Assembly: GCA_020852965.1 (NCBI GenBank)
Contig: JADYZV010000018.1
Location: 1-64,000 of the forward strand
From: Pirellulaceae bacterium
GTDB taxonomy: Bacteria; Planctomycetota; Planctomycetia; Pirellulales; Pirellulaceae
Reading direction: 5' to 3'
DNA length: 64,000 bases
Numbering within the stretch: position 1 is the stretch's first letter; each line of letters opens with the position of its first letter. The notes beneath the pieces were generated by a model that had not been told where the DNA came from, made no database searches, and saw only the letters and a program-made list of their open reading frames with translations. This document shows positions 21,901 through 29,965 of the stretch, piece by piece. The translations under genes were made by a program, and so were the position numbers.

Positions 21901-22077
21901 AGCTTTGGCTCCTTTCTCCACACCTAGACCCACGTAGCTCAGCGTCATGTATTCCACATAGCCCGCGTTTGATATTTATTCAGAGTTTTTCCCAAAACAT
22001 GAAACAACGGCAACCGTTCACCTTGCGTTGGCGGTCCTTTCAGTTAGGTGCATTCACCACTTTCAGGAGCGAAAACC
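21901..22077. promoter_or_regulatory. Divergent intergenic region
   Basis: 177 bp between a leftward HTH gene and the only large rightward gene of element B. AT-rich core around 21967-21995 (tttgatatttattcagag). Promoters for both directions are expected here; exact boxes cannot be fixed by eye. Confidence 0.45.
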
Positions 22078-24786
22078 ATGGCAGACCGCGACATCCTTTT
22101 CCGCATCGGCGTGGCCTCACACCCAGAAACGCAAAAGCGTCTAACCGAGCTTGGCGAGTCGGTCAAGCGCACCACTCAGCAAATCGAGGCGTCCATCGTC
22201 TCGGTGGGCAACACGGCCCGACAAGCAGCCAACGCGATCAACGAAACGAACCGTCGTCAAAACGGTGGGGGCGTTGCCGTAGCTGCACCACCTGCGCCGG
22301 CACCTACCAATCGAATATCCAGTCCGCTTGGCGGCGGAGGCGGCGTTACGGGTGATCTAGGTGGAGCTCGGGACCGCATCAGCGGCCTGCGCGAAGAGTT
22401 GCAGGGCTTGGCACGCGATGCGCGAGGGGTCGGGGCGGCTTTCGACCTGGATAGCATCATCCGCGAGGCCGATACTCTGCGCGAGTCGATCGGCGGCATC
22501 GACTCCGAAGCTGAGCAGGTCACGGCCAGTCTGCAAGGCATTTCGCGCGAGAGTGAGCAGATTGCACGCGATGGCGGCAAGGCATTCCGCGAACTGACTG
22601 GCAACGTCGAGGGAGTCGCCACGGGAATCGGTCAACTAGCTGGTGGCTTGGCTTTGCTCGGAGCTGATAGCTCAAACATCAAGGCCTTTGTCGAGCAGCT
22701 CCAATACATCAAGGGCGGCCTCGACATCTTCACTGGCTTGACGAAAACGGTTTCATCCGTCGTCCAGGGCTACTCGCTTCTGACCGAACGCGGAGTAGCT
22801 GCAGCGCGATCCCAGGAGCTACTTGGCGAGCGCACGCGATTGACCGCTCGACAAACCGAGCTCGCAGGCCAACGCACGCAGCAGCTCACGACTACGGGCG
22901 AGCGACTGGTTAGAACACTACGCCAGCAGGCCGCAGCGGAAGAAGCTAGCGCCAGCGCTGACCGTCGCAGGATTCGATCCGGTCGTGAACTTGCCGATCA
23001 GCTTGAGCGTGTTATCCACCAGACCGAACGCCTAGACGCAGCCGAAGATCGACTGAACGCGAACCCTCCACATCGACCAGCAGCGGGCGGTATCGTCGCG
23101 CCTGGCTTCCGTGGCCGTGGTCGCGGTGGTGCGTTGCTGGCTGGCTTGGGCTCCATCTTGGGGTATCAGGCTGTCTCTGCTGTCACGGACGACCCGTTGG
23201 CGTCGGAGTTAGGCAGCTTCGCGCTCAATGAGGGTCTCGACAGGGGGCTTAGCGGTGTCCGTGGTGGCTCCGCAGCACGCAACGCTGGGCAGTTCGTGCG
23301 TGGTGCGGGGAGCCGGCTTGGTGGTCTTGGTCGTGGTGCGGGCCGCGTTCTAGGTGGAGCGGCCGCAGCATTCAGCGCCGTGGAACTCGGCAAGCTCGCC
23401 TACGATTCGCGCACAGGAACCATCGATCCAGAGAGCGGCTCTGGCCAATTCTTCGGAGGCATTGGGACCAACCGCTCGCTAGCCAACTTCGATCGAGCGT
23501 TCCAGCGCAATAGCCCATTCGGTCGCGAGAATGACTATACCCGCTTGGCCGACTCATACGATGCGGTTGACAGAGCGCAGAAGCGGGCCGACGAATCGCG
23601 AGCCAACCGCGAACGTGAGGACGAACAGAAGCGCCGGCTTGCCGAAGAACGCAACGCGTTTGACCCGCTGCGAGACTTCGAGAATGCGAATCGTAAGGGC
23701 CGTAGAGCATCCGAGGTAGCCGGTGGGCGGCTATCAGGCGTGGGTGCTGCACAGCGGAACATAGCCGACGATGCGCGAGCATTGCAGCGAGCGACTGAGG
23801 CCGTAGCCGATGCCGATGAGCGCAGTACGACCGACAAGAAAGAGTACCTCGCGACTCTCCAGCGGGCTCAATCGGTGGCCGAGCGCCTAGCCGAATCGCA
23901 ACGCTCTGGCATCGCAGCTATTCAGGAAGAGTCCTCTCTGCGCCAAGCCATCAATCGTGATTCGATCTCAGCCGCCGAGCAGCGAATCAGCCTGCTCGAT
24001 ACCGAGTCGGATCGTATACGCGGCATCGCCAAACAGGCAGAGAACCAGCTTCTGTCGGGGGCTCAGCGTTTCGCTAGGCTTTCAGACGCAGACCAGGCCA
24101 AGACTATCCAAGCCCAGCAAATCGCCAACAGCGGCGGACAGTTGACCGACAAACAACGCGGCTTGCTCGATGCTATCGGAACCTTCAGTGCTTCCGATGC
24201 AGCTCGTCGCGCGGATCTCGCTGAGGCCCAGCAAAAGGGATTCTACAATGTGTTCGGCAGAGAAGAGCGCCAACTTGTCGGAGCGTCAGACCGTTCGATT
24301 GCGGAGCGTGATCGTCGTGAACTCGGGGCCGCTCAATCTCGGTTCGGTTCCACGGTCCAGGATGCTCAGCGTGATGGCCGCATCTCGCTTGAGGAGCGTC
24401 GTGGCATCTTGGCTGCTCGATCCGAGCTAGATCAGCTCCGTGAGCGACAGCAGTTCGCCCGCGATGGCCGCCAGAGCGAACGTCGCAGCCAACTTGGTTT
24501 CTCGGCACAAGAAGCGGTCAAAGGTGCCCAGCAGCTCGGCACGAACGAGTCCAGGGCTCAGCAGCTCCAAGTGACCGTGGCCAACAAGCAGCAATTCGAG
24601 ATTCAACTGAAGACCAACGAAGACGCGGCAGTTAAGGCCGTTCAAAAAGTTCTCAACGCCAACGTGCGCGGACAGGAGCAACGAATGCAAAAGATACTCC
24701 AATCCGGCTTGGATCAAATGAGATTCGAGCTACAGCAAGCAAAAAATCAAGCCGCCCAACAGGGCAAGAATGCGAGGCCGACATGA
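22078..24786 (+). CDS. Long coiled-coil, tape-measure-like protein
   Basis: 902 aa from ATG 22078, which has AGGAG eight bases upstream (an in-frame ATG at 22048 lacks a site). N-terminus MADRDILFRIGVASHPETQK is followed by long coiled coil, then a Gly/Ala-rich hydrophobic stretch (about 345-445: GRGRGGALLAGLGSILGYQA, GGAAAAFSAVELG), then Arg/Glu/Gln-rich helices to the end. Helical N-term, Ala/Gly centre and long coiled C-term are how tail tape measures look, but the canonical N-terminal tape-measure domain seen in element A is absent. Stop overlaps the next gene (ATGA). Confidence 0.6.
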   Translation: MADRDILFRIGVASHPETQKRLTELGESVKRTTQQIEASIVSVGNTARQAANAINETNRRQNGGGVAVAAPPAPAPTNRISSPLGGGGGVTGDLGGARDRISGLREELQGLARDARGVGAAFDLDSIIREADTLRESIGGIDSEAEQVTASLQGISRESEQIARDGGKAFRELTGNVEGVATGIGQLAGGLALLGADSSNIKAFVEQLQYIKGGLDIFTGLTKTVSSVVQGYSLLTERGVAAARSQELLGERTRLTARQTELAGQRTQQLTTTGERLVRTLRQQAAAEEASASADRRRIRSGRELADQLERVIHQTERLDAAEDRLNANPPHRPAAGGIVAPGFRGRGRGGALLAGLGSILGYQAVSAVTDDPLASELGSFALNEGLDRGLSGVRGGSAARNAGQFVRGAGSRLGGLGRGAGRVLGGAAAAFSAVELGKLAYDSRTGTIDPESGSGQFFGGIGTNRSLANFDRAFQRNSPFGRENDYTRLADSYDAVDRAQKRADESRANREREDEQKRRLAEERNAFDPLRDFENANRKGRRASEVAGGRLSGVGAAQRNIADDARALQRATEAVADADERSTTDKKEYLATLQRAQSVAERLAESQRSGIAAIQEESSLRQAINRDSISAAEQRISLLDTESDRIRGIAKQAENQLLSGAQRFARLSDADQAKTIQAQQIANSGGQLTDKQRGLLDAIGTFSASDAARRADLAEAQQKGFYNVFGREERQLVGASDRSIAERDRRELGAAQSRFGSTVQDAQRDGRISLEERRGILAARSELDQLRERQQFARDGRQSERRSQLGFSAQEAVKGAQQLGTNESRAQQLQVTVANKQQFEIQLKTNEDAAVKAVQKVLNANVRGQEQRMQKILQSGLDQMRFELQQAKNQAAQQGKNARPT

Positions 24787-25043
24787 TACCGCACCTACCC
24801 GCCGACTTACTCGGCAAAGTGCTAGCCGGCTACCGACAGCTAGCGAATCTCGACTTCGAGCAAGAGGACCATCGCTGGTTAGCACTCATTTGGGTCAACA
24901 CTGCCAACGACGAGCTTCAGCGTTTCACCCGCGCGGACCGCGATACCAACGAGCAGGTCCACGTTCTCGTTGAGGCTATCGGGGAAGTGCTAGCCAAACT
25001 GAACGAGCACGCGCCGCTTACTATTCCACCAGAGCAGCACTAA
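24783..25043 (+). CDS. Hypothetical protein, 86 aa
   Basis: Starts MIPHLPADLLGKVLAGYRQL; helical, acidic, no family recognised. ATG overlaps the tape-measure-like stop by 4 bp, so it is translationally coupled and probably a tail partner. Its end converges with the sigma-like gene (4-bp overlap on opposite strands). Confidence 0.55.
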   Translation: MIPHLPADLLGKVLAGYRQLANLDFEQEDHRWLALIWVNTANDELQRFTRADRDTNEQVHVLVEAIGEVLAKLNEHAPLTIPPEQH

Positions 25044-25573
25044 CCGCAAACCATATTTCGCACCTGCTTGAGACCCAAACTGGCGAGAGCTCGCGAACGA
25101 TCGACACGTATGCCGAACCGTTCCGCGATGCGTTTGTGCGGCCACTCATCGATGTAGAGTCGTTCGATTACTTCCCTGCGCAGTGGTGCTATCTGTGTCA
25201 GGGCAGCGCGTAAGAGTTCGCTGCGCTCTACGCGGGTCTCTGCGTCAATCAGGCTGGTTAGTGGATCGTCTTCATATTCAGCGTCCCAGTCCTTCAGTTG
25301 AATGCGGCCCGTGCGCTTGAGGCTTCGACGCTTCCGATCGAGGTGCTCGACAAGCAATTCCCTGCATTCGTTCGCTGCTATCGCCATCACCCAATGCCGG
25401 ATCTCGCTAGCGGTCGAGCCACGGCACTTGTCACGGTGCCGCCATGCACGGACGCACACCCGTTGATATAGGTCATCGGTGTCCGCGCGGCAGTCTATGC
25501 ACCGGAGCTGCCGCCGATGTCGCCGGTGGATGACAGGGCGCACGCTTGTCAGTACTTCTGCTAGGATCTTCAT
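25040..25573 (-). CDS. ECF-type sigma-like factor 1
   Basis: 177 aa. Sigma region 2-like residues about 28-80: ADTDDLYQRVCVRAWRHRDK and IRHWVMAIAANECRELLVEH, close to the DDLxQExFxxxW and WLxxIAxNxxxD pattern. Region 4 about 118-170: LTQIAPLRREVIERLYIDEW, PHKRIAERFGIRVDRSRALA. The factor would direct RNA polymerase to element promoters or, with other contacts, to host genes. No anti-sigma gene adjacent. Convergent with the 86-aa gene. Confidence 0.72.
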   Translation of the reverse strand: MKILAEVLTSVRPVIHRRHRRQLRCIDCRADTDDLYQRVCVRAWRHRDKCRGSTASEIRHWVMAIAANECRELLVEHLDRKRRSLKRTGRIQLKDWDAEYEDDPLTSLIDAETRVERSELLRAALTQIAPLRREVIERLYIDEWPHKRIAERFGIRVDRSRALASLGLKQVRNMVCG

Positions 25574-25603
25574 GGCAACAATGTAGACCGTTTGCAGGCC
25601 GCC

Positions 25604-26110
25604 TTACCAGACGTAATCCGTGCCAACAGTTAGCATAGGCTCGGGATACTTGGCTTTCAGGTCTGCGAACGCTAATCGCTCCAGCTCCACGCTTTCTCGA
25701 TAGCAGATTAGCAACGTCACCACATCGTAACCATCGTCGGCACCTTCGATGGGTCCCGCCTTGCCGAGCGAGCGAACGCGTAGATTGCCTGGATACATTG
25801 CGTGCTCGACACGATAGGCCCACCGATCGATTAGCTTGGTGTTGCTGGTCACGCAGTAGATCGCTGCTAGCGTGTCGTTGAGCGGCTTGTCAGTGATATA
25901 CGATAGACGCTGCCAGTTATCGGGGTAATTGGCTCTCAGCGAGGCGAACTCGCGCAGTGCCAATGTCATAGCGAGTTGGTCAACTTCCGCCTGCTCTCGA
26001 TCGTCGTCATCCTCGGTGGACACAACAGCCGGCGCGACCACCGCAGGTAAGCAGATAGCGGGGATCGCTGAACAGGCCAGCAAGAAAGCATTTCGTCGAA
26101 GCATCATCAT
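25604..26110 (-). CDS. Secreted hypothetical protein, 168 aa
   Basis: Three consecutive ATGs (26110, 26107, 26104) follow AAGGA. The N-terminus MMMLRRNAFLLACSAIPAIC is a clear signal peptide, possibly with lipobox-like or cleavage after PAVVS. The mature part begins with a very acidic run (EDDDDREQAE) and has paired Cys but no known domain. It lies 30 bp upstream of the sigma-like gene in the same direction; an extracytoplasmic partner for that factor is conceivable. Confidence 0.55.
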   Translation of the reverse strand: MMMLRRNAFLLACSAIPAICLPAVVAPAVVSTEDDDDREQAEVDQLAMTLALREFASLRANYPDNWQRLSYITDKPLNDTLAAIYCVTSNTKLIDRWAYRVEHAMYPGNLRVRSLGKAGPIEGADDGYDVVTLLICYRESVELERLAFADLKAKYPEPMLTVGTDYVW

Positions 26111-26183
26111 CAATCCTTTTCCAAACAAGGGTTCGCTTCATGCGGATTAGAAAGCGGCGGAACCTCCCGCCACTGAGTGAGAT

Positions 26184-27374
26184 TCAATAAGGTTCGATCA
26201 AGTCGCATGGCTGCGGCGTCTTAACAAAACGCTGGTCGATGTAAGCCTCAGTGATTTTTCGGCTACTGTGCCCGAGTAGCACCGTCGCATTGCCACCAGC
26301 TACTTCGTAATAGGTAGCCACGGTCCGCCGGATCTTGTGGAACTTGCTGCGGCGTCCACATGGCAACCCGGCATCCTTTAGAATCTTGCCAAAACGATTC
26401 CATAGGTAGGTGTCTGTCCAGGCCCATGGGAATACCACCGGCTCTTGATTCAGGCCCCGCATTTGCGACAACACTTCCAGCGTTTTTTCACTCAGCTTGA
26501 AAACCTTTCCGCTGTGTTTGCCTTTACGGCTCACTGCTGGAACCGTTAGCCACTCATCTTGTAAATCATCCCACTTGACCTGGAGTAACGCACCAATACG
26601 CTCGCCAGTGTCCAAGACGATGCGAACGAGAGCTTCCCACCACAAGCTGGCCGGAATACCACTGTAGTCGCCCTCTAGCCAGCCGATCGCTTCGAATAGT
26701 GATGCTAATTCCTCGCGAGTCCAAGCGTCAGGGATCGGCTTGGACGCTTCGGGCTTTACGAGCTCAGGCCATGTCGTCAAAAACTGTCTCCGAACAGCAA
26801 AACGCCAGATGGCAACAAGCTGGCCAAACTCCTTGGCCACCGTGTGCATCGAATTACCATCGGCCTCGGCAGCTAAATAACTCGACACATTGTCATCGTT
26901 CAGGTCTGACAGAACGGCGGGGCGGCCCATGAACCGCGATAGCTTGCGGAACTGAATTTCATAGAGCCGAATAGTGTTGGGCGACTTGCCTAACAGCCTC
27001 TTAGGCTTGTAGTGCTTGAAGAAAAAATGCCTGAGAGTGATTTCTCCGTTGTGTTCTTCGCATAGGTCAGTACCGGGATCGTAGCTCGGCGGTTCCTTGG
27101 GCTTCTTGGCACTACGCGTCTCCTTCGTCCCGGTGGATTTACGCTTTTTGGGAAAGCCCCCTATCGACCTTAGGGCACAACAAGCGTCGCGTGCAGACCT
27201 CGGCTTGAGTGCCGAGTAAAACGGGCTCTGCTGGAATTCCGCAAGATTCGCTCGTGTTATGTCTCCTAAGGTTGCCTCCCTTCCCAGCCATCGCGAGAAT
27301 GCAAGCACAGCACGGCGATGGTAGTAATTGAGTGACTTATAGAATTCAGATTCATACGCAGGGTGCCTACTCAT
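26184..27374 (-). CDS. Second tyrosine recombinase within element B
   Basis: 396 aa from ATG 27374. Core-binding domain includes ITLRHFFFKHYKPKRLLGKS (about 115-205). Catalytic motifs: Arg in DTGERIGALLQVKWDDL (about 265), KGKHSG lysine loop, HKIRRT (HxxR, about 348), LLGHSS (about 372), Tyr in AYIDQ (about 382). Length and motifs are complete. Start overlaps the stop of the HEPN-like gene by one base (TAATG). It is not next to an attachment core, so it may serve a nested element, resolve dimers, or drive an inversion. The N-terminal extension of the frame is in the HEPN-like gene region and not used. Confidence 0.82.
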   Translation of the reverse strand: MSRHPAYESEFYKSLNYYHRRAVLAFSRWLGREATLGDITRANLAEFQQSPFYSALKPRSARDACCALRSIGGFPKKRKSTGTKETRSAKKPKEPPSYDPGTDLCEEHNGEITLRHFFFKHYKPKRLLGKSPNTIRLYEIQFRKLSRFMGRPAVLSDLNDDNVSSYLAAEADGNSMHTVAKEFGQLVAIWRFAVRRQFLTTWPELVKPEASKPIPDAWTREELASLFEAIGWLEGDYSGIPASLWWEALVRIVLDTGERIGALLQVKWDDLQDEWLTVPAVSRKGKHSGKVFKLSEKTLEVLSQMRGLNQEPVVFPWAWTDTYLWNRFGKILKDAGLPCGRRSKFHKIRRTVATYYEVAGGNATVLLGHSSRKITEAYIDQRFVKTPQPCDLIEPY

Positions 27375-27898
27375 TAGAAAATTCTCCCAGCTAGTGCGCT
27401 GAAACCTCTGGGCTGACCTTCGAAGTCGAGCTCGACTGCCAAGCAGCCAGCGATACAAATCGCGAATGCACTTTTGCTCATGTCGTCCGCTGGATGGATC
27501 GGCTCGGGCCAGACTGGAGCGACTGAGGATAGTTCGTGCATCCTTACCAGATCCCCCCAGTGCGGTTCCTGCTCCAGCGTCGCTTTTTTCGTCAGCCGGT
27601 GACAGACGGTGTTTCTGACGGCCGCGAGCCGTCTCAGGAACTCGTAATAACTGCTGTCCAGCACGTTGGCTCTGCGCAACGAAGAGGTTTCCGTCTTGAA
27701 TATCGCTGGCTTCCGGCCATTGGTTTGCCGCGAAGCTCGCTGGGCAACTAGGTCGCGTATGGCGGTATGAATACGGGCGAACCCCACGATTAGGATCAGC
27801 CTCGGGTCGCAATACTCAACTTCTGAAAAATACCCAAGGATCTCTTCGGTTTTTTCGTCACAACAGCCGCAAATGATGCGTGTCATCTCGGAATCCAT
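27374..27898 (-). CDS. HEPN-like protein coupled to recombinase
   Basis: 174 aa starting MDSEMTRIICGCCDEKTEEI. Helical core LILIVGFARIHTAIRDLVAQ ... SSYYEFLRRLAAVRNTVCHR. The RNTVCH stretch fits the Rx4-6H motif of HEPN nuclease or MtlR/MAE-type helical proteins. No signal peptide. TAA overlaps the recombinase ATG by one base, giving tight coupling. HEPN proteins are often toxins or RNases in defence or toxin-antitoxin pairs; pairing with a recombinase is unusual. Family call is tentative. Confidence 0.5.
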   Translation of the reverse strand: MDSEMTRIICGCCDEKTEEILGYFSEVEYCDPRLILIVGFARIHTAIRDLVAQRASRQTNGRKPAIFKTETSSLRRANVLDSSYYEFLRRLAAVRNTVCHRLTKKATLEQEPHWGDLVRMHELSSVAPVWPEPIHPADDMSKSAFAICIAGCLAVELDFEGQPRGFSALAGRIF

Positions 27899-28002
27899 CC
27901 TGCTCTACATTGTGTTAGATTGTGTGCATTTTTGGTTATCTCAACTTCAAATGCGCATACGTGTGCGCTTTTGAACTCGATCGGGCAACGATGGCCGGGC
28001 TC

Positions 28003-28422
28003 CTAATCGGCTTTGCCTTGGGCATACTCTTTCCTGACCTGGCTTGCTCCTTGAGACACCAGCTTCCGCGCCTCCAGTATCGAGACGCCCAGCCGCTCCG
28101 CGATGTCGCTGTACTCGAGCTGGTCCTCGTATCGCAGGCGCACGGCTACAGGTAGTTCTTGAGGAGTGTCTGCGTTCATCGCTGTCCCTTTTCCGATCGC
28201 TGGCGTGGCCAGCACAGCCAACTGAATTGCCTTCTCCGCTCGGATGCGCAGGCGATTGGCTCGCTCGGCTAGCGTTGCCGCTAGTCCTTCCATCTCATCT
28301 GCCTCAGCTCGCATGGCCTGGATTGCCTTCAGCAGGCCGTGCGGATCGTATTGAGTCCACTCGCCTTCCTGCTTGGGTGGATTTGCTGTGCTGGGCTTCG
28401 TTCGATTGTTGGCAGTTGCCAT
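28003..28422 (-). CDS. Sigma-70 region-4-like HTH protein, 139 aa
   Basis: ATG 28422 after GGGAG. N-terminal 80 residues are a helical region (AEADEMEGLAATLAERANRL). Residues about 88-130 form a region-4-like HTH: VAVRLRYEDQLEYSDIAERL, GVSILEARKLVSQGASQVRK. Lacks region 2, so it cannot be a full sigma factor; perhaps an adaptor or repressor. It is downstream of the 73-aa and sigma-like genes in the same direction. Confidence 0.6.
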   Translation of the reverse strand: MATANNRTKPSTANPPKQEGEWTQYDPHGLLKAIQAMRAEADEMEGLAATLAERANRLRIRAEKAIQLAVLATPAIGKGTAMNADTPQELPVAVRLRYEDQLEYSDIAERLGVSILEARKLVSQGASQVRKEYAQGKAD

Positions 28423-28487
28423 AGTTTTTCTCCCAATTGAATGTGGACTCGCGTTTTACCCTGCGGGTCGTCGGGCGTTTGTTTTCG

Positions 28488-28709
28488 TTACGACGGCTCG
28501 AGCCATCGGGGCAATGCCATCGCTGCCGGCCAGAACATGGCTACGGCCCTACGGCTATCGAGTTCTTCAGCCTCCCAGGTTCGAAAGAGGGCCATAGCTT
28601 CTTCAGTCGAGACCGTTTTAGGAGCGACGGTTCTGTCGCCCGTTTCCGTGTCAACCATGACGATTTGCCATTGGCGCGGCTCACGTCGCCTGTTGGGTAC
28701 TTTGATCAT
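28488..28709 (-). CDS. Small hypothetical protein, 73 aa
   Basis: MIKVPNRRREPRQWQIVMVD followed by a short strand-helix unit; ends PRWLEPS. Start ATG overlaps the stop of the upstream sigma-like gene by 4 bp, so coupled. No family recognised. It may bind the sigma factor. Confidence 0.5.
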   Translation of the reverse strand: MIKVPNRRREPRQWQIVMVDTETGDRTVAPKTVSTEEAMALFRTWEAEELDSRRAVAMFWPAAMALPRWLEPS

Positions 28710-29296
28710 TCATCCCCTTTCGTGTTGAGTAGTAGTAGTTCCGGTCCCGCGATTTGCGAGCAGCGAGCGAGCCCCTTGGATACCAGCGACCTCACCGCTT
28801 GGAGCGTGACACCCATTTCCGTTGCAATCTCCGTGTAGCTTGCGAGATCCAGGTGGAACCGTCGTATGGCATGGGCCTGCCGGCTTGGTAGCTGGTCCAG
28901 CACAGCAATGCACATTTGGATTAGCTCATATCGCTCGGCAGCATCCGTGTCGCGATATGTCGCGGCATTTTCAATTTGGTGGAAAGTCGCTTCCGACGAT
29001 CCGCACGATTCGCGACGTACTGACCTCTTGGCCCGCGCGATGTGGTCATTCAGCGCGCTCATGGTCGTGTTGTGTGCGATGACTCGCACCCACTTCTGGA
29101 CGCCATGCACGTCGCGGCTGAGGCACTTGTCCCAGTCACGCAGGGCCCTTAGCGTCACGTCGCCAAACAGGTCGTCTACGTCATACCGCGCAGCGATTGG
29201 CAAGAGTCGCCGTCGGTAGAATGCTTTGATACGGGGTTCTTCACCTTCGAGCACTGATACGAGCAGGGATAGGTCGTTCGTTTCGTTCGTTGTCAT
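28706..29296 (-). CDS. ECF-type sigma-like factor 2
   Basis: 196 aa from ATG 29296 with GGAG seven bases upstream. Region 2: DVDDLFGDVTLRALRDWDKC and VQKWVRVIAHNTTMSALNDH (about 40-95). Region 4: VLDQLPSRQAHAIRRFHLDL, ASYTEIATEMGVTLQAVRSL (about 138-182). First gene at the right end of element B and coupled to the 73-aa gene, then the HTH gene. Two sigma-like factors on one small element suggest its own transcription programme. Confidence 0.78.
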   Translation of the reverse strand: MTTNETNDLSLLVSVLEGEEPRIKAFYRRRLLPIAARYDVDDLFGDVTLRALRDWDKCLSRDVHGVQKWVRVIAHNTTMSALNDHIARAKRSVRRESCGSSEATFHQIENAATYRDTDAAERYELIQMCIAVLDQLPSRQAHAIRRFHLDLASYTEIATEMGVTLQAVRSLVSKGLARCSQIAGPELLLLNTKGDE

Positions 29297-29364
29297 GTGA
29301 GGCTCCACAATTGGTTGAAATGTGGACGCGCGTAGACACCCCCGGCGCGTCCCAACGGGGATGC

Positions 29365-29731
29365 TTACCGGGCAGTTGCTGGTAAAGATTTGTCGAGCGA
29401 ATCGCCAGAATTGGGCTGCACGCTGGACACTTGGTTCCGAGATAGAATCTCAGACAGATTGGCACGGGCTATCGCGAGCTGGTCCGCGTTCATGCGGTCG
29501 AGCAGGCCGGCTATCTCACTGCGGAGACCGGCTTCGTTGGTCGATTCGCGAGCAGCGTTTTCGGCCCAGTCGCGGAGGTCTGCGCGGAGGCCAGAAAGGC
29601 GGTCAGAAGTGTCCCGCTGACGGGGGACTGCATCGCCTGAAGGTGTACCATTTAGTGGAATTTCGCCGTTTTCCGAAGTGACCGATTGTCCTAAGTCACT
29701 ATTTGCCAACCTGTTATGCGGATTTGAGGAA
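29365..29731 (-). other. Integrase-B C-terminal tail (used in circular form)
   Basis: Joining the ends of element B at the core carries the integrase frame GQAGL straight into SSNPHNRLANSDLGQSVTSE and on to a stop at 29367-29365, with no shift: 1394 + 367 nt is divisible by three. The tail (about 122 aa) ends with a helical segment IAGLLDRMNADQLAIARANL. Standing alone the segment has only a TTG start. It contains one repeat copy (29640-29653). Confidence 0.7.
29640..29653 (+). repeat. Repeat aaggtgtaccattt, right copy (element B)
   Basis: Exact 14-nt match to 12249-12262, same orientation, about 78 bp inside the right end of element B. Confidence 0.55.
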
Positions 29732-29747
29732 AGTCCTGCCTGGCCTA
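29731..29747 (+). repeat. Attachment core, right end of element B
   Basis: Exact copy of the core (16 nt, 17 with the preceding a). To its right is a sequence closely matching the integrase-B 3' end beside the 12098 copy, so a third related element once lay there. Confidence 0.85.
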
Positions 29748-29965
29748 TTAATTAAATCGCTTTTTGCGATTCCTTCCGCAACGCGGGATTTCCTTGTTTC
29801 CCTTGGACTTCCCGCTCTTTTTCTCTCCCTCCGGTTTTCGCTTGACAGCCCCTGAGGTGCCTCTGACGCCCTTAGAGGGTGGACTAAAAGGTGTAACATT
29901 TCCGGCCTGTTGAGGTCGTTCCGTAGTTGGCACCGTTCGTCAACGCGGCCGGTTGCAGCAACCAT
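29748..29965 (-). pseudogene. Relic of a third, B-like element
   Basis: Immediately right of the last core, about 180 bp closely match 12114-12290, the 3' end of the integrase-B gene (frame reading PEGEKKSGKSKGNKEIP). The match then jumps to a copy of the start of the 15978-16361 gene: ATG at 29965 with MVAATGRVDERCQLRNDL against MVAATDRVDELCQLLNDL. About 3.6 kb between these two points in B is missing here, so the relic is an internal deletion of a close relative of B. The integrase frame stops (TAA) just before the core. Confidence 0.75.

Larger units (their letters stand above)
12098..29747. mobile_element. Integrative element B, tandem to A
   Basis: About 17.6 kb between the second and third copies of the core. 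It has its own integrase next to the left core, a terminase pair, RelE-type pair, small PolA-like polymerase, ParB-like protein, three HTH genes, a rightward tape-measure-like gene, two sigma-like factors, and an internal recombinase/HEPN pair at 26184-27898 that may be a nested insertion. No portal or capsid gene was recognised. Its integrase differs clearly from that of A, so the array is not a simple duplication. Confidence 0.8.
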
